From the NCBI RefSeq assembly GCF_016706325.1, contig NZ_JADJJX010000001.1:744001-808000 (forward strand): a stretch of 64,000 bases of DNA, read 5' to 3'. The stretch is from Methanothrix sp. (GTDB lineage Archaea > Halobacteriota > Methanosarcinia > Methanotrichales > Methanotrichaceae). Below the pieces are notes generated by a model. The model was not told where the DNA came from, did no database searches, and saw nothing but the letters and a program-made list of their open reading frames with translations. The translations under genes and the position numbers were made by a program. Below, piece after piece: positions 1 through 7,595 of this stretch (position 1 is the stretch's first letter; each line of letters starts with the position of its first letter).

Positions 1-641
1 TCAAGGTCGATCGCCTCCTTGTTCTTGTCTATCCCGGCCACCAGGCAGACCTCCTCGGCATAGGTTCCACCCATATTCAGGCCGCGGGCCAGGGACCTCA
101 CCAGATCCTGGCCGCTGGAGGCGAGCCAGAGGGCCAGCTCCTCCCGGGATATGCTCCTGGGATCGGGCTGGCCGGGGTGATAGAGGTAGGGCTCTCCAGC
201 AGCCATCTTGCTCCCCCGGTAAAGCATCTTTCTGAGCATGCTGAGGATGTTTCTGGATTCGTCGAGCAGGATCATGCTCCCCTTGGGAAAGAGCTCTATG
301 ATCAGATAACGGGGAACGCCACTCCGCTCCACTTTGATCTCTAATAGCCGGTCGAACTGATGCTGCCTGATATCGACGATCCGCCCTCCGGAGAGATGGC
401 TTCTGAGCATAGTGGGAAACTGGGGCGGCGTCTTGCTGGGCGGACGCTCGGCCCGGGTGATATGAACCCTTTTTGCCGCCTCCAGGAGAAGGTCGAGCCT
501 GCCCTCGGCAGGGGACTGAACAGTGAGCCAGATCCTGTCCGAGGACTGCTGGTAGGCCTTGCCCATAAATCCTCCTGAGATTCGATCCCGAAGCTCTCTT
601 GCGATTGCTGCCACATCCACATTGCTCATCGCCTTCTTCAT
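1..641 (-). CDS. rqcH: RqcH/NFACT family protein, N-terminal part (truncated by window)
   Basis: The protein would bind stalled 60S/50S ribosome-nascent chain complexes in ribosome quality control, as known for the Rqc2/RqcH (NFACT, formerly fibronectin-binding A) family. Reading on the minus strand from ATG at 641 gives MKKAMSNVDVAAIAREL, then GGFMGKAYQQ and a run of beta-strand-like segments, which is the usual NFACT-N start in methanogens. The frame stays open to base 3 with no stop, so about 213 residues are present and the C-terminal coiled coil and NFACT-R domains lie outside. It is divergent from the Mut7-C gene, with a short AT-rich promoter gap between them. A longer-looking reading in another frame of the same strand ends at base 1 but has no family features. 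Confidence 0.82.
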   Translation of the reverse strand, partial: MKKAMSNVDVAAIARELRDRISGGFMGKAYQQSSDRIWLTVQSPAEGRLDLLLEAAKRVHITRAERPPSKTPPQFPTMLRSHLSGGRIVDIRQHQFDRLLEIKVERSGVPRYLIIELFPKGSMILLDESRNILSMLRKMLYRGSKMAAGEPYLYHPGQPDPRSISREELALWLASSGQDLVRSLARGLNMGGTYAEEVCLVAGIDKNKEAIDL

Positions 642-734
642 GAAGAGGAGGATCTGGATCAATTGATAAATAGTTGCGGATCAATATCTGGGGTTTGTGG
701 AAGAGATAGATGAGGGAATGAGAGGGGAGAGGGA

Positions 735-1199
735 ATGAGAAAAGAGACGGAAAGAGAGACCGAACAGAGAGGATTTCTCGTCGACCTCATGCTCCTCCGC
801 CTGGGCAGATGGCTGCGCCTCCTGGGCCAGGATGTGGCCAATCCCGAGAACGATTGCGATGAGGCACTGCTGGGACAGGCGAAGAGAGAGGGGCGGATCC
901 TGATCACCAGGGATAAGAGGCTCTTTTCCTCCTGTTCTGCTGCCGGGGTGGAGGGCATTCTCATCCGATCCTCCCAGATCTCAGAGCAGATCCTGGAGAT
1001 GGCTGAAAGAGGTATCGCTTTGAGGATAGATCCTCAGAGGTGCACATTGTGCAACAATCCTCTCGAAGAGGCTGAAGGGCGCAGGGGAGAGCTCTGGATC
1101 TGTCCTGTCTGCCAGAGGTTCTACTGGCGAGGCGGCCACTGGAAGAGTATGGAAGAGATGCTTATGGCCCTGAACCATAGGATGCACCAACGAGAATAG
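735..1199 (+). CDS. Mut7-C RNase domain protein (PIN-like with zinc ribbon)
   Basis: This 154-residue protein matches the Mut7-C (formerly DUF82) family, predicted PIN-like ribonucleases. The N-terminal core carries VDLML (Asp17), then LGRWLRLLG and the ILITRDKRL motif with Asp60, which are the expected acidic-site segments. The C-terminal part has two CxxC knuckles (Cys103/Cys106 and Cys123/Cys126) followed by a YWRGGHW motif, the usual zinc-binding tail. The ATG at 735 follows a GAGAGGGA purine run. It is transcribed divergently from rqcH, which fits a loose RNA-quality-control context, but the substrate is unknown. Confidence 0.85.
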   Translation: MRKETERETEQRGFLVDLMLLRLGRWLRLLGQDVANPENDCDEALLGQAKREGRILITRDKRLFSSCSAAGVEGILIRSSQISEQILEMAERGIALRIDPQRCTLCNNPLEEAEGRRGELWICPVCQRFYWRGGHWKSMEEMLMALNHRMHQRE

Positions 1200-1337
1200 C
1201 TGGCAAGCTGAAGGCGGAAGGCTGAAGTCGGCACACTAAGGCGATGGTAGAACAGATAGATACCGTTGCGGGCATACATTATTTATGTCTCATATCATCT
1301 TCAATATACCATCTGCAATTTCTGACTCCCATCAGCA

Positions 1338-2018
1338 TCATTGCGATAGCAGCGGCTGCCGGGGCTTGACCCGGATATTCAGATAATCGGCCAGCTCGGC
1401 CTTCATCTGGGTCATAGACCAGAGATGAGAGGAGTTTAAGCAGAACTGGGGCTGGTACTGATATTGATTTCCTGGCAGGGTGAAAGGATCGGCAGGAGCA
1501 AGGCGGGGAGGGGCCGACTCCAGGGTGGTCTCCAGCAGACACCACTGACCTGACTCACACTGGTAGACCACCCAGGCATGGCCATAGGCTCCTGCAGGGG
1601 AGGCGACCCGCCCCATCACCACCCGCACGCACTGCTCTGAGATCCCGCTGGCCAGGAGAAGAGAGGCCAGGAGAAAGGAGGTGTCCTCGCAGTCCCCTTT
1701 GCCAAGAATCAGCGTCTCCTCAGGAAAGAGCCAGAGATCCTCCAGGCCAAAAGCACTCTTATCGGTGACGTAATCTATTGACCTCGTCACATAGTCCCAG
1801 ATCAGCCAGGTCCTCATATCGAATGTACCTGAATCTCGGGAGACGGGAAGGCCTATCTCCTGCAGGGCCCTGGCGATCACCTTGCTCCGAGTATGAGACA
1901 GCCAGTCCCGGATATCTGTAGGAATCAGGATGCCTGTGCAGCCGACAACAGCCCTCTTATCATAAACGATAGTATCTCTGATGATCGCCTCCCCTGCCCA
2001 ATTACATCCTGTGATCAT
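1338..2018 (-). CDS. Transglutaminase-like cysteine peptidase domain protein
   Basis: A 226-residue protein with a transglutaminase-like (TGc) catalytic core. The triad is visible: Cys110 in GKGDCEDTS, His148 in AYGHAWVVY and an acidic residue near LLETT (about 163). Archaeal relatives are usually proteases or hydrolases rather than true cross-linking enzymes. There is no signal peptide and no membrane segment, so a cytoplasmic place is likely. The N-terminal 60 residues are not recognisable. It stands alone, separated from the convergent Mut7-C gene by about 140 bases and from the next gene by about 500 bases. Confidence 0.8.
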   Translation of the reverse strand: MITGCNWAGEAIIRDTIVYDKRAVVGCTGILIPTDIRDWLSHTRSKVIARALQEIGLPVSRDSGTFDMRTWLIWDYVTRSIDYVTDKSAFGLEDLWLFPEETLILGKGDCEDTSFLLASLLLASGISEQCVRVVMGRVASPAGAYGHAWVVYQCESGQWCLLETTLESAPPRLAPADPFTLPGNQYQYQPQFCLNSSHLWSMTQMKAELADYLNIRVKPRQPLLSQ

Positions 2019-2524
2019 GAGGCCCCCACCCCCTCTATGTTAATAATTTTAGCCTATCATATTTAAGGTTATCGAATTGGGCGCTAATAAATCCAGATAA
2101 CCGGCAAGATAAATTTATTACAGATATTTAATATAAATTTTATAGATGGGTGGGATTTGTGGAGAGGATATTCACTATCACCATACTGTGCTCTGCCCTG
2201 TGCTCTGCCAAATCCTCATGCCCTATTGTATGCGCGCTGGGGCTGCAGTCTGCTTTGGGATCAAGAGGACGGCGCTGGCGCTGGGCGAGGCCAGGAGAGC
2301 TCCCGCGCCCTCGGACTGTATGGATGTGCACAGTATAGAGGTTTTGGCGTGAACCCCTCAGAGCGGAAAAAGGTCGAATGATGGCGATTTGTGGAGCCTG
2401 CGGCTCTGCGCCAAATTGTGCAGGCGATGGCGCTGCTGAGAGTTCCCCTCTGTGCCTTTGTCCTCTGTGCTGATCACTGCCGCCCAAGCGCAGGCAGGCC
2501 CCGTCCCCCTCTGCCCGCATCTGG
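2019..2524. other. Intergenic stretch with possible remnants
   Basis: No convincing gene was found in these roughly 500 bases. A TATA-like AT run at 2125-2142 is followed by a GTG-initiated plus-strand reading at 2150 that begins like a signal peptide and then becomes Arg-rich and meaningless. Further on, 2378-2473 (plus) encodes a 31-residue Cys-rich peptide with seven cysteines. The stretch may be a decayed secreted-protein gene. The GC-rich antisense frames here look like noise. Confidence 0.4.
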
Positions 2525-2962
2525 TTACTGCTTACCAGCCACCCTGGCTCTGCTCATCGGCTCCATCTCGGAGTTGTACCTTCCATGCCCTGAGTATAAA
2601 ATCTCCTCGATTCTCTCTGCCAGCAGAGCCTCGGGATTCCTTGCCGTCAGATAGTGTCCTGCAGTTGCATACCATAGATACTTCTCATGCTTCAGAGCCT
2701 CGGCAGTGGACTGGTATGTTATCCCCTTGCCCTGGAACTGGTATATGCTCTGAATGGCCTCAAGAACCACCACCGCCACAGCCAAAAGCCCAGTGACAAT
2801 CGGATAGGCCCCCCAGCCGGCGAAGAATGGAACCAGGGCTGCGGCAATGAACTCCACCCCCTTCAGCCACTTATATCGATCCTGATTCCATTTTGCATTG
2901 TGACTGTGCCATCTGACCTGCTCCTCCAGCCTCTCCAGCGTTATGTTTGTGACCATAATCAT
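2525..2962 (-). CDS. DUF4231 (SLATT-like) two-helix membrane protein
   Basis: A 145-residue protein with an N-terminal amphipathic region (LERLEEQVRWHSHNAKWNQ), two hydrophobic helices at about residues 34-50 and 55-70, and a basic-acidic helical tail. This order matches DUF4231, part of the SLATT fold; SLATT proteins are predicted membrane effectors in nucleotide-signalling conflict systems, but DUF4231 members often stand alone. The segment KGITYQSTAEALKHEKYLW is typical of the family. The ATG at 2962 follows a GGGGGT Shine-Dalgarno-like run. No sensor or nucleotidyltransferase partner is next to it. Confidence 0.75.
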   Translation of the reverse strand: MIMVTNITLERLEEQVRWHSHNAKWNQDRYKWLKGVEFIAAALVPFFAGWGAYPIVTGLLAVAVVVLEAIQSIYQFQGKGITYQSTAEALKHEKYLWYATAGHYLTARNPEALLAERIEEILYSGHGRYNSEMEPMSRARVAGKQ

Positions 2963-3119
2963 GAACCCCCGTCGATTGTCATTTAGATCGGAATGATCTC
3001 ATAATGCTGCACCAACAAGCTCTGACAGCATCTGGCTGAGAGCCAGCCGGGCAGCTGCATTCCATCCAGGGTTCATCTCTTCTCAAGGATAAGCTTTTGC
3101 CGGGGCATTCCTGCTGTTT

Positions 3120-3299
3120 GGCTATCTGGTTGGCTATCTGGTTGGCTATCTGATCGGCTAAATGCTCGGCTGTCTGATCGGCTATCTGATCGGCTATCTG
3201 ATCGGCTATCTGATCGGCTATCTGGTCGGCTATCTGATCGGCTATCTGATCGGCTATCTGATCGGCTATCTGATCGGCTAAATGCTCGGCTATCCGACA
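3120..3299. repeat. 12-bp tandem repeat array (15 units) over the 3' end of moaA
   Basis: Fifteen contiguous 12-base units can be read, consensus GGCTATCTGATC. Variants are GGCTATCTGGTT (first two units), GGCTAAATGCTC (two units) and GGCTGTCTGATC. The last unit, 3288-3299, contains the moaA stop codon, so the array begins inside the end of the gene and runs downstream of it. On the minus strand it would encode repeated Asp-Ser-Arg-Ser, but no start or gene context supports a protein. Confidence 0.93.
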
Positions 3300-4249
3300 T
3301 TCGGTTCAATGAAAGTGGTCTTCGAAGAGGCTCTTGACGCCGGCGGGACCGGCGGGGAGAAGTACGGCTTCCTCCTGGCGTTCGCTACCCTTAATAACTC
3401 CTTGATCCTGTCCGGATCCAGGCTATCAACCGGCACTAGATTGTCGCTTCTGAGCAGGCAGGGTTTTATCTTTCCATCCGAGGTTACCCTCAAGCGCGTG
3501 CAGTGAGAGCAGAACTCAGTATTGTCCATCGGTCTGACCACCTCCACCTCTGCCCCATCCAGGATATACTTTTTCCGCCTGTGCATCTCCCGGGTTCGAA
3601 TGGCATCTGCCCTGGCCGCCAGGCTCCGTTCGATCCCCTCAATATCTCCGCTGATGCCCTGGCCCTGAAGGTCTAAGAGCTCAATGAGCTGCAGTATCAG
3701 CCCTCTTTGACGGCAGAACTCGATCATATCCGGGACCTCAGGCTCGTTATTCTTAAGGAGGACAAAATTCAGCTTGATGGGCAAGAGATCCGCCTCTATG
3801 GCAGCATCAACTCCCGCCAGAACCCTCTCCAAGTCCTCTGGCCTTCCTCCAGTGATACCACAGTACCTGCCCGGCTGAAGGGAGTCTAAGCTGATATTCA
3901 CCCTGTCCAGACCGGCCCGGGCCAGAGCCTCTGCCTGTTCGGCGAGAAGGATGCCATTGGTGGTGAGGGATATCTCCAGGCTCTGCGGAATCCGGGCAAT
4001 GATCTCATCGAGATCCCCTCTCAGCAGAGGCTCGCCACCGGTGAGCTTCACCGAGCAGACCCCCAACTCCGCTGCAGCTTTGGCTATGCTCACCACCATC
4101 TCTGCTGGAATCTCCCCGCTTGGCAGCAGCTCCCCCTCATGATGGCAGTAGATGCATCTCAGATTGCAGTCGGGGGTGAGGGCGATTCGTATGCCTGTGA
4201 CTTTGCGGCCATAAGAGTCTATCATTTGACCGGCCATTGGGGAGTTCAT
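3290..4249 (-). CDS. moaA: GTP 3',8-cyclase MoaA (molybdenum cofactor biosynthesis)
   Basis: This radical SAM enzyme makes the cyclic intermediate that becomes pyranopterin monophosphate, the first step of molybdopterin synthesis. Residues 28, 32 and 35 form the CxxxCxxC iron-sulfur site (CNLRCIYC); the second cluster ligands are Cys247, Cys250 and Cys264 in CSHCTRLR and KPCLL. KLTGGEPLLR is the SAM-binding GGEP segment. At 319 residues the length is normal. The C terminus ends PNVG rather than the usual Gly-Gly tail, and its last codons lie inside a 12-bp repeat array. In a methanogen the cofactor serves formylmethanofuran dehydrogenase. No other moa gene is nearby. Confidence 0.92.
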   Translation of the reverse strand: MNSPMAGQMIDSYGRKVTGIRIALTPDCNLRCIYCHHEGELLPSGEIPAEMVVSIAKAAAELGVCSVKLTGGEPLLRGDLDEIIARIPQSLEISLTTNGILLAEQAEALARAGLDRVNISLDSLQPGRYCGITGGRPEDLERVLAGVDAAIEADLLPIKLNFVLLKNNEPEVPDMIEFCRQRGLILQLIELLDLQGQGISGDIEGIERSLAARADAIRTREMHRRKKYILDGAEVEVVRPMDNTEFCSHCTRLRVTSDGKIKPCLLRSDNLVPVDSLDPDRIKELLRVANARRKPYFSPPVPPASRASSKTTFIEPNVG

Positions 4250-4253
4250 TATA

Positions 4254-4363
4254 CTGCTAGTATTAGTAATCTGTTAATACTCAACCAATACTCGGCTACT
4301 ACTCGGCCAATGCCCGGCTAATGCCCGATTAGTAATCCTGTTAGTACTCTGTTAGTGCTCGTT
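4254..4363. repeat. Degenerate 11-bp direct repeats upstream of moaA
   Basis: Immediately before the moaA start are about eight degenerate units, for example AATACTCAACC (4276), AATACTCGGCT (4287), ACTACTCGGCC (4298), AATGCCCGGCT (4309), AATGCCCGATT (4320) and AGTACTCTGTT (4343). Most are 11 bases and one is 12. The sequence resembles the GGCTAAATGCTC variant of the array on the other side of the gene. The period is close to one DNA helical turn. A regulatory role is only a guess. Confidence 0.75.
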
Positions 4364-4423
4364 CTCTATGAAGAGAGCTTTCGGGGGCGAATACGCCATT
4401 GTCGTCCGGTTCATCTTATGCAA

Positions 4424-4825
4424 TCAATACTCAATCTCTCCCAGGCTGCGCTTGAGATAGCTGAGAAGGGTCATGGATATTATCACACAGATGGCAAATC
4501 CAGAGAGCATCTCCTCCCAGGGATGTATGTTCTCGGTGAAGGCATATATGATCCCCCCGGAGAGAAGAGCCAAGATCAGGGTGGCGATGATTGAGACCAG
4601 CATGGACCACATGATGGAGCCTACCTCATACCGCTCGAAGAACGAGGCAGAGAGAACAAAGGCTATTGCCGCCAGGATCAGGGTTATGGATATGGGCAGG
4701 CCTGGACCGTAGCGGAAGAGCTGGATCAGCCCCAGGGCTAAAACCATAATCACCACCGCCAGCAATCCCGAAGCAAGAAAAGCCTTCAGGATGTAATTGT
4801 CAAAGCGATACTCCACCCCTATCAC
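4424..4825 (-). CDS. Small four-helix membrane protein of unknown function
   Basis: A 133-residue protein with four clear hydrophobic segments at roughly residues 14-36, 45-62, 70-95 and 105-122, separated by short charged loops such as FFERYEV. The C terminus (KRSLGEIEY) is cytoplasmic in style. I do not recognise the family. It lies downstream of the HPt gene on the same strand with about 40 bases between them, so co-transcription is possible. Nothing in it suggests an enzyme. Confidence 0.7.
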   Translation of the reverse strand: MIGVEYRFDNYILKAFLASGLLAVVIMVLALGLIQLFRYGPGLPISITLILAAIAFVLSASFFERYEVGSIMWSMLVSIIATLILALLSGGIIYAFTENIHPWEEMLSGFAICVIISMTLLSYLKRSLGEIEY

Positions 4826-4865
4826 CCTCTACTGGATGCGTATCGAATATAAAGATTCTGTACGC

Positions 4866-5261
4866 TCAGTTTGATCTCTTGATCTCAGCGTCAAGCTCCT
4901 GAATGACCCTCATATGCTCTTTTTTGAGGACCTCCGCCTTCTTCTCTGCTTCATCCAGCACTTGAGAGCGGCCCATCATCTCCAGCTCCCGGCTGATCTC
5001 AGAGAGGCGCATTGCTCCAACATAAGCGCTGCTGGATTTTAGGTTGTGGGCAGCTATCCTCAGCCCGTCAGCATCCCCGTTCTTCACTGCTTGCAGGATC
5101 GCCGTCACCTTTTGCGGTGAATGCTCGATGAACAGACCGCCTACCTCGGCAACGATATCCGGATCGCCATCATTCTGCAGCTCCCTGAGACAATCGAGAA
5201 CCGATCGATCCAGAGTGTTGCCTGAAATCTCATCTCCTTCTGCCATATCAAGCCCATCCAC
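4866..5261 (-). CDS. Stand-alone HPt (histidine phosphotransfer) domain protein
   Basis: The 131-residue protein is an HPt four-helix domain that passes phosphate between response-regulator receiver domains. The phosphorylatable residue is His72 in AAHNLKSSSAYVGA, the classic HPt motif, followed by LSEISRELEMMGR. The N-terminal helix VLDCLRELQNDGDPDIVAEV is also typical. No histidine kinase or receiver gene is near, so the partner must be encoded elsewhere. The GTG at 5261 and an in-frame ATG at 5246 are both possible starts. A small membrane protein follows on the same strand. Confidence 0.88.
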   Translation of the reverse strand: MDGLDMAEGDEISGNTLDRSVLDCLRELQNDGDPDIVAEVGGLFIEHSPQKVTAILQAVKNGDADGLRIAAHNLKSSSAYVGAMRLSEISRELEMMGRSQVLDEAEKKAEVLKKEHMRVIQELDAEIKRSN

Positions 5262-5357
5262 ACGAAATCACATGCAGTCATATATCATATTTCTTACTAT
5301 TTATTCTTATCCACTTCTGGCTTGAAGGAATGAGAGATTCAACAGAGATCTGCCGGT

Positions 5358-5960
5358 TCACTCCAGCAGCACCATTCCGAAGAGGATAACCCTCTCCGTA
5401 TAGGATCTTATCACCTGTGGACGGTATCCTACATTCTCCAGGGTCTTGAACACATCCACCCCGCAGCCCTCCATGGAGGGCCTCACCCTCTCTTTATGGC
5501 GGCACTTGAGAACGTCCAGTGGATTCATCCCCACCCCCCTCTCCTGCATCTCCTCTGCCACACAGCTCTCGCAGAGGGCACAGGGAAGGGCGTAAAAGCC
5601 CAGGGCCTTGTAGTAGCCATTGAGAAATGCCCTTCTCTCCAGCTGATAGATGGTATCGTGCAGATGAGCAATGGAGTCCCAGAGGTAGTGATGGATATGC
5701 TCAGGATCGGTCCCCGGCCCGGGCTCCGCCTGGAACCTGGCCAAAATCGCTGTCTGGTATTCAGATACCACCCCCCTCATCTCCTCCGGTGAGGGGGCGA
5801 AGGGCGGGCAGCATAGGTGTTTGCCATAGGCCCGGCAGCCGTATCTGCATTTCAGACTCACCCAATCGGCCACCACTATGGCATCAGTGGAGATGTAGAA
5901 GATGTCCGGATGGACCTCCTTCAGCTCCAGGAGAAGGCAGTCCAAATTCACATCATTCAT
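5358..5960 (-). CDS. DUF2284 predicted metal-binding protein
   Basis: A Cys-rich 200-residue protein of the DUF2284 family, whose function is unknown. The family signature is visible: CRYGCRAYGKHLCCPPFAPS near the N terminus, then CALCESC and later CRHKERVRPSMEGCGVDV, which together could bind an iron-sulfur cluster or zinc. The ATG at 5960 is preferred over upstream starts because AGGAGG lies five bases before it. It overlaps the end of the UspA-like gene by 8 bases (the AGGAGG is that gene's Arg-Arg codons), so translation is probably coupled. Confidence 0.87.
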   Translation of the reverse strand: MNDVNLDCLLLELKEVHPDIFYISTDAIVVADWVSLKCRYGCRAYGKHLCCPPFAPSPEEMRGVVSEYQTAILARFQAEPGPGTDPEHIHHYLWDSIAHLHDTIYQLERRAFLNGYYKALGFYALPCALCESCVAEEMQERGVGMNPLDVLKCRHKERVRPSMEGCGVDVFKTLENVGYRPQVIRSYTERVILFGMVLLE

Positions 5961-6906
5961 AGGGCCTCCTCTCCTGCCTGACCACCAGTACTGGTCGGTC
6001 CGCCCGCCTGGCGACATCGAATGAGGTGCTGCCCAATCTCATCTGCTTGATCCAGCCCTTTCCCTGAGAGCTGAAGATCAAAAGGGAGACATCCTGCTTT
6101 TTGGCGAGCTCCAGTATCCGATCGGCTGGCCTGCCCTTGAGGATATGGATTGTGACTGCTCTTCCTGGTTGCTCCAAATCCTGCCGCATACGGTTGAGCT
6201 CTTCTGCCGCCCGATCAAACTCCGCCTCTTTGGAGATCACATGGACCAGCAGGATCTCTCTTGCTCCTTTCAATCCTCCCGCCAGGGCTATAGCATCCCT
6301 TGATGCGGGCGAGAGGTCAGTGGTGACCAAAACCCGGGAGAATATATCAGGGCAGAAGCTCTCTATGCCCGCCTCTTCTCCCTTTTCCAGAATCTTATGG
6401 CGGATGATGAGAAGATCCGTCTCCCCCTGGCGGAGCACCTCCGTGGATACGCTTCCAAGCAGCATCCCCTCCATCATTCCCTTGCCCTGAGCCCCCATGA
6501 TTATCAGGGATACATCCTCCTCCATTGCCGCCTTCTGGATGGCCTCGCCCACTGTACCCCCATAGATAAAATCAGCATCCTGTCTGGGCTCCGGAGGCTT
6601 CAGGTTGATCCCGTCCGCACCGCTCATGGGCTCCACTATCACCTTCAGAACGGGTTTTACCGAAATTGTGGCCTCTTTTCCGCCGATAAGGGCAAAGAGC
6701 AGCTCTGCCTGTTCATTCAGCCTGGTGCTCGCTTCGCTTATGATGCTGTCATAGCTCCACCCGCTCTTCTCCAGGAGCTTGGGATTGCTGGCATCGAGAA
6801 CATGGAGAAGCACAACCTCTCTTATTCCGGGGATCTTGGTTATGCACTCTATCATCCTGCCAGTGTAGCGGGAGAAGTCTATAGGAATCAGGACTTTTTC
6901 AAACAT
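5953..6906 (-). CDS. Tandem universal stress protein (two UspA domains)
   Basis: A 317-residue protein made of two UspA folds. Domain 1 (about 1-150) begins KVLIPIDFS and ends with the ATP-binding pattern GAQGKG followed by LLGSVS. Domain 2 (about 170-317) begins RVLVTTDLS and ends with SSQGKG and LGSTSFDVAR. Domain 1 fits the ATP-binding G-2x-G-9x-G(S/T) rule; domain 2 has Ser in place of the first Gly. Stress-related nucleotide binding is the known family role, without a defined reaction. It is the first gene of a coupled pair with the DUF2284 gene. Confidence 0.9.
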   Translation of the reverse strand: MFEKVLIPIDFSRYTGRMIECITKIPGIREVVLLHVLDASNPKLLEKSGWSYDSIISEASTRLNEQAELLFALIGGKEATISVKPVLKVIVEPMSGADGINLKPPEPRQDADFIYGGTVGEAIQKAAMEEDVSLIIMGAQGKGMMEGMLLGSVSTEVLRQGETDLLIIRHKILEKGEEAGIESFCPDIFSRVLVTTDLSPASRDAIALAGGLKGAREILLVHVISKEAEFDRAAEELNRMRQDLEQPGRAVTIHILKGRPADRILELAKKQDVSLLIFSSQGKGWIKQMRLGSTSFDVARRADRPVLVVRQERRPYE

Positions 6907-7114
6907 CTCCTCTCACCCTCACCAAATCACCTCAGATTATCAATTGGTCATGAATGAGCACGCCAAAATATATCAAAATAGCGATATGTGTCTGAGGATG
7001 CATCGGATTTGGCAAGAGGGAATGGCAGGACAAAGACATATTTATACCAATAACACATTATCATTTGTTAAGAATCTGATCTGCTCTTTTTGAGCTGATT
7101 CCGAGGGTGGAATC

Positions 7115-7595
7115 ATGTGGAAATACATTTAGAAATATATCCTACTAATACTACTTACCATATCTGTGGGCCTGATGAGCCCGGCAGGAGCAGATGGCAT
7201 CATCATCGTCGATCCTCCACCAGGAGTGAATGTTCGCCTGGACCAGTCCCTGGCCATCAATACCACCATGTGGACATCCAGATAAAAGAGCAGGTGGCCA
7301 CTACCCATGTTGACCAGGCATTCATCAATGACCAGCCCTGGACAGCAGAGGGAACCTACATCTCCCCCCTGCCCGAGGGAGCGGTGGTGAGTGACCTTGT
7401 GATGTGGGTGGACGGCACTGCCGTGCACGGTGAGATCCTGGAGGCGGATGAGGCGCGGGAGGTCAGGCCTATGAGACAGTGCCTGAGGAGGGTTCAGATT
7501 CTGGATATAGAGGATGAAGGCGCTGCTGGAAGAGGCCCAATCCCGCCCAATCCGGCTGATCCGGGCAGTTACAGCTCCATCTCTCCCCTGGCATA
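7115..7595 (+). pseudogene. Broken VIT-domain secreted protein gene
   Basis: ATG at 7115 follows a GAGGGTGG Shine-Dalgarno sequence, but codon 6 is TAG (7130-7132). Reading through it gives a good signal peptide (KYILLILLLTISVG and SPAGADG). The frame then shifts near 7260 into a segment with HHVDIQIKEQVATTHVDQAF and TYISPLPEGAVVSDLVMWVDG, which is the VIT domain of inter-alpha-trypsin-like proteins, followed by ADEAREV. Another shift near 7465 restores AYETVPEE in a third frame. One nonsense codon and two frameshifts make a pseudogene the best call. Its remnant runs into the convergent end of the ArsA gene. Confidence 0.75.

Noticed and set aside
1..684. Long minus-strand reading in a different frame from rqcH
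   Set aside because: Arg/Pro/Gly-rich shadow of the rqcH frame; it has no family motif, and the rqcH frame has a convincing N terminus.
3073..3309. Asp-Ser-Arg-Ser repeat protein on the minus strand
   Set aside because: It is only the translation of the 12-bp array, without a ribosome site or signal, and starts inside moaA.
7130..7132. In-frame TAG as a pyrrolysine codon
   Set aside because: Two frameshifts follow in the same gene, the codon lies before a signal peptide, and no pyl genes are seen.
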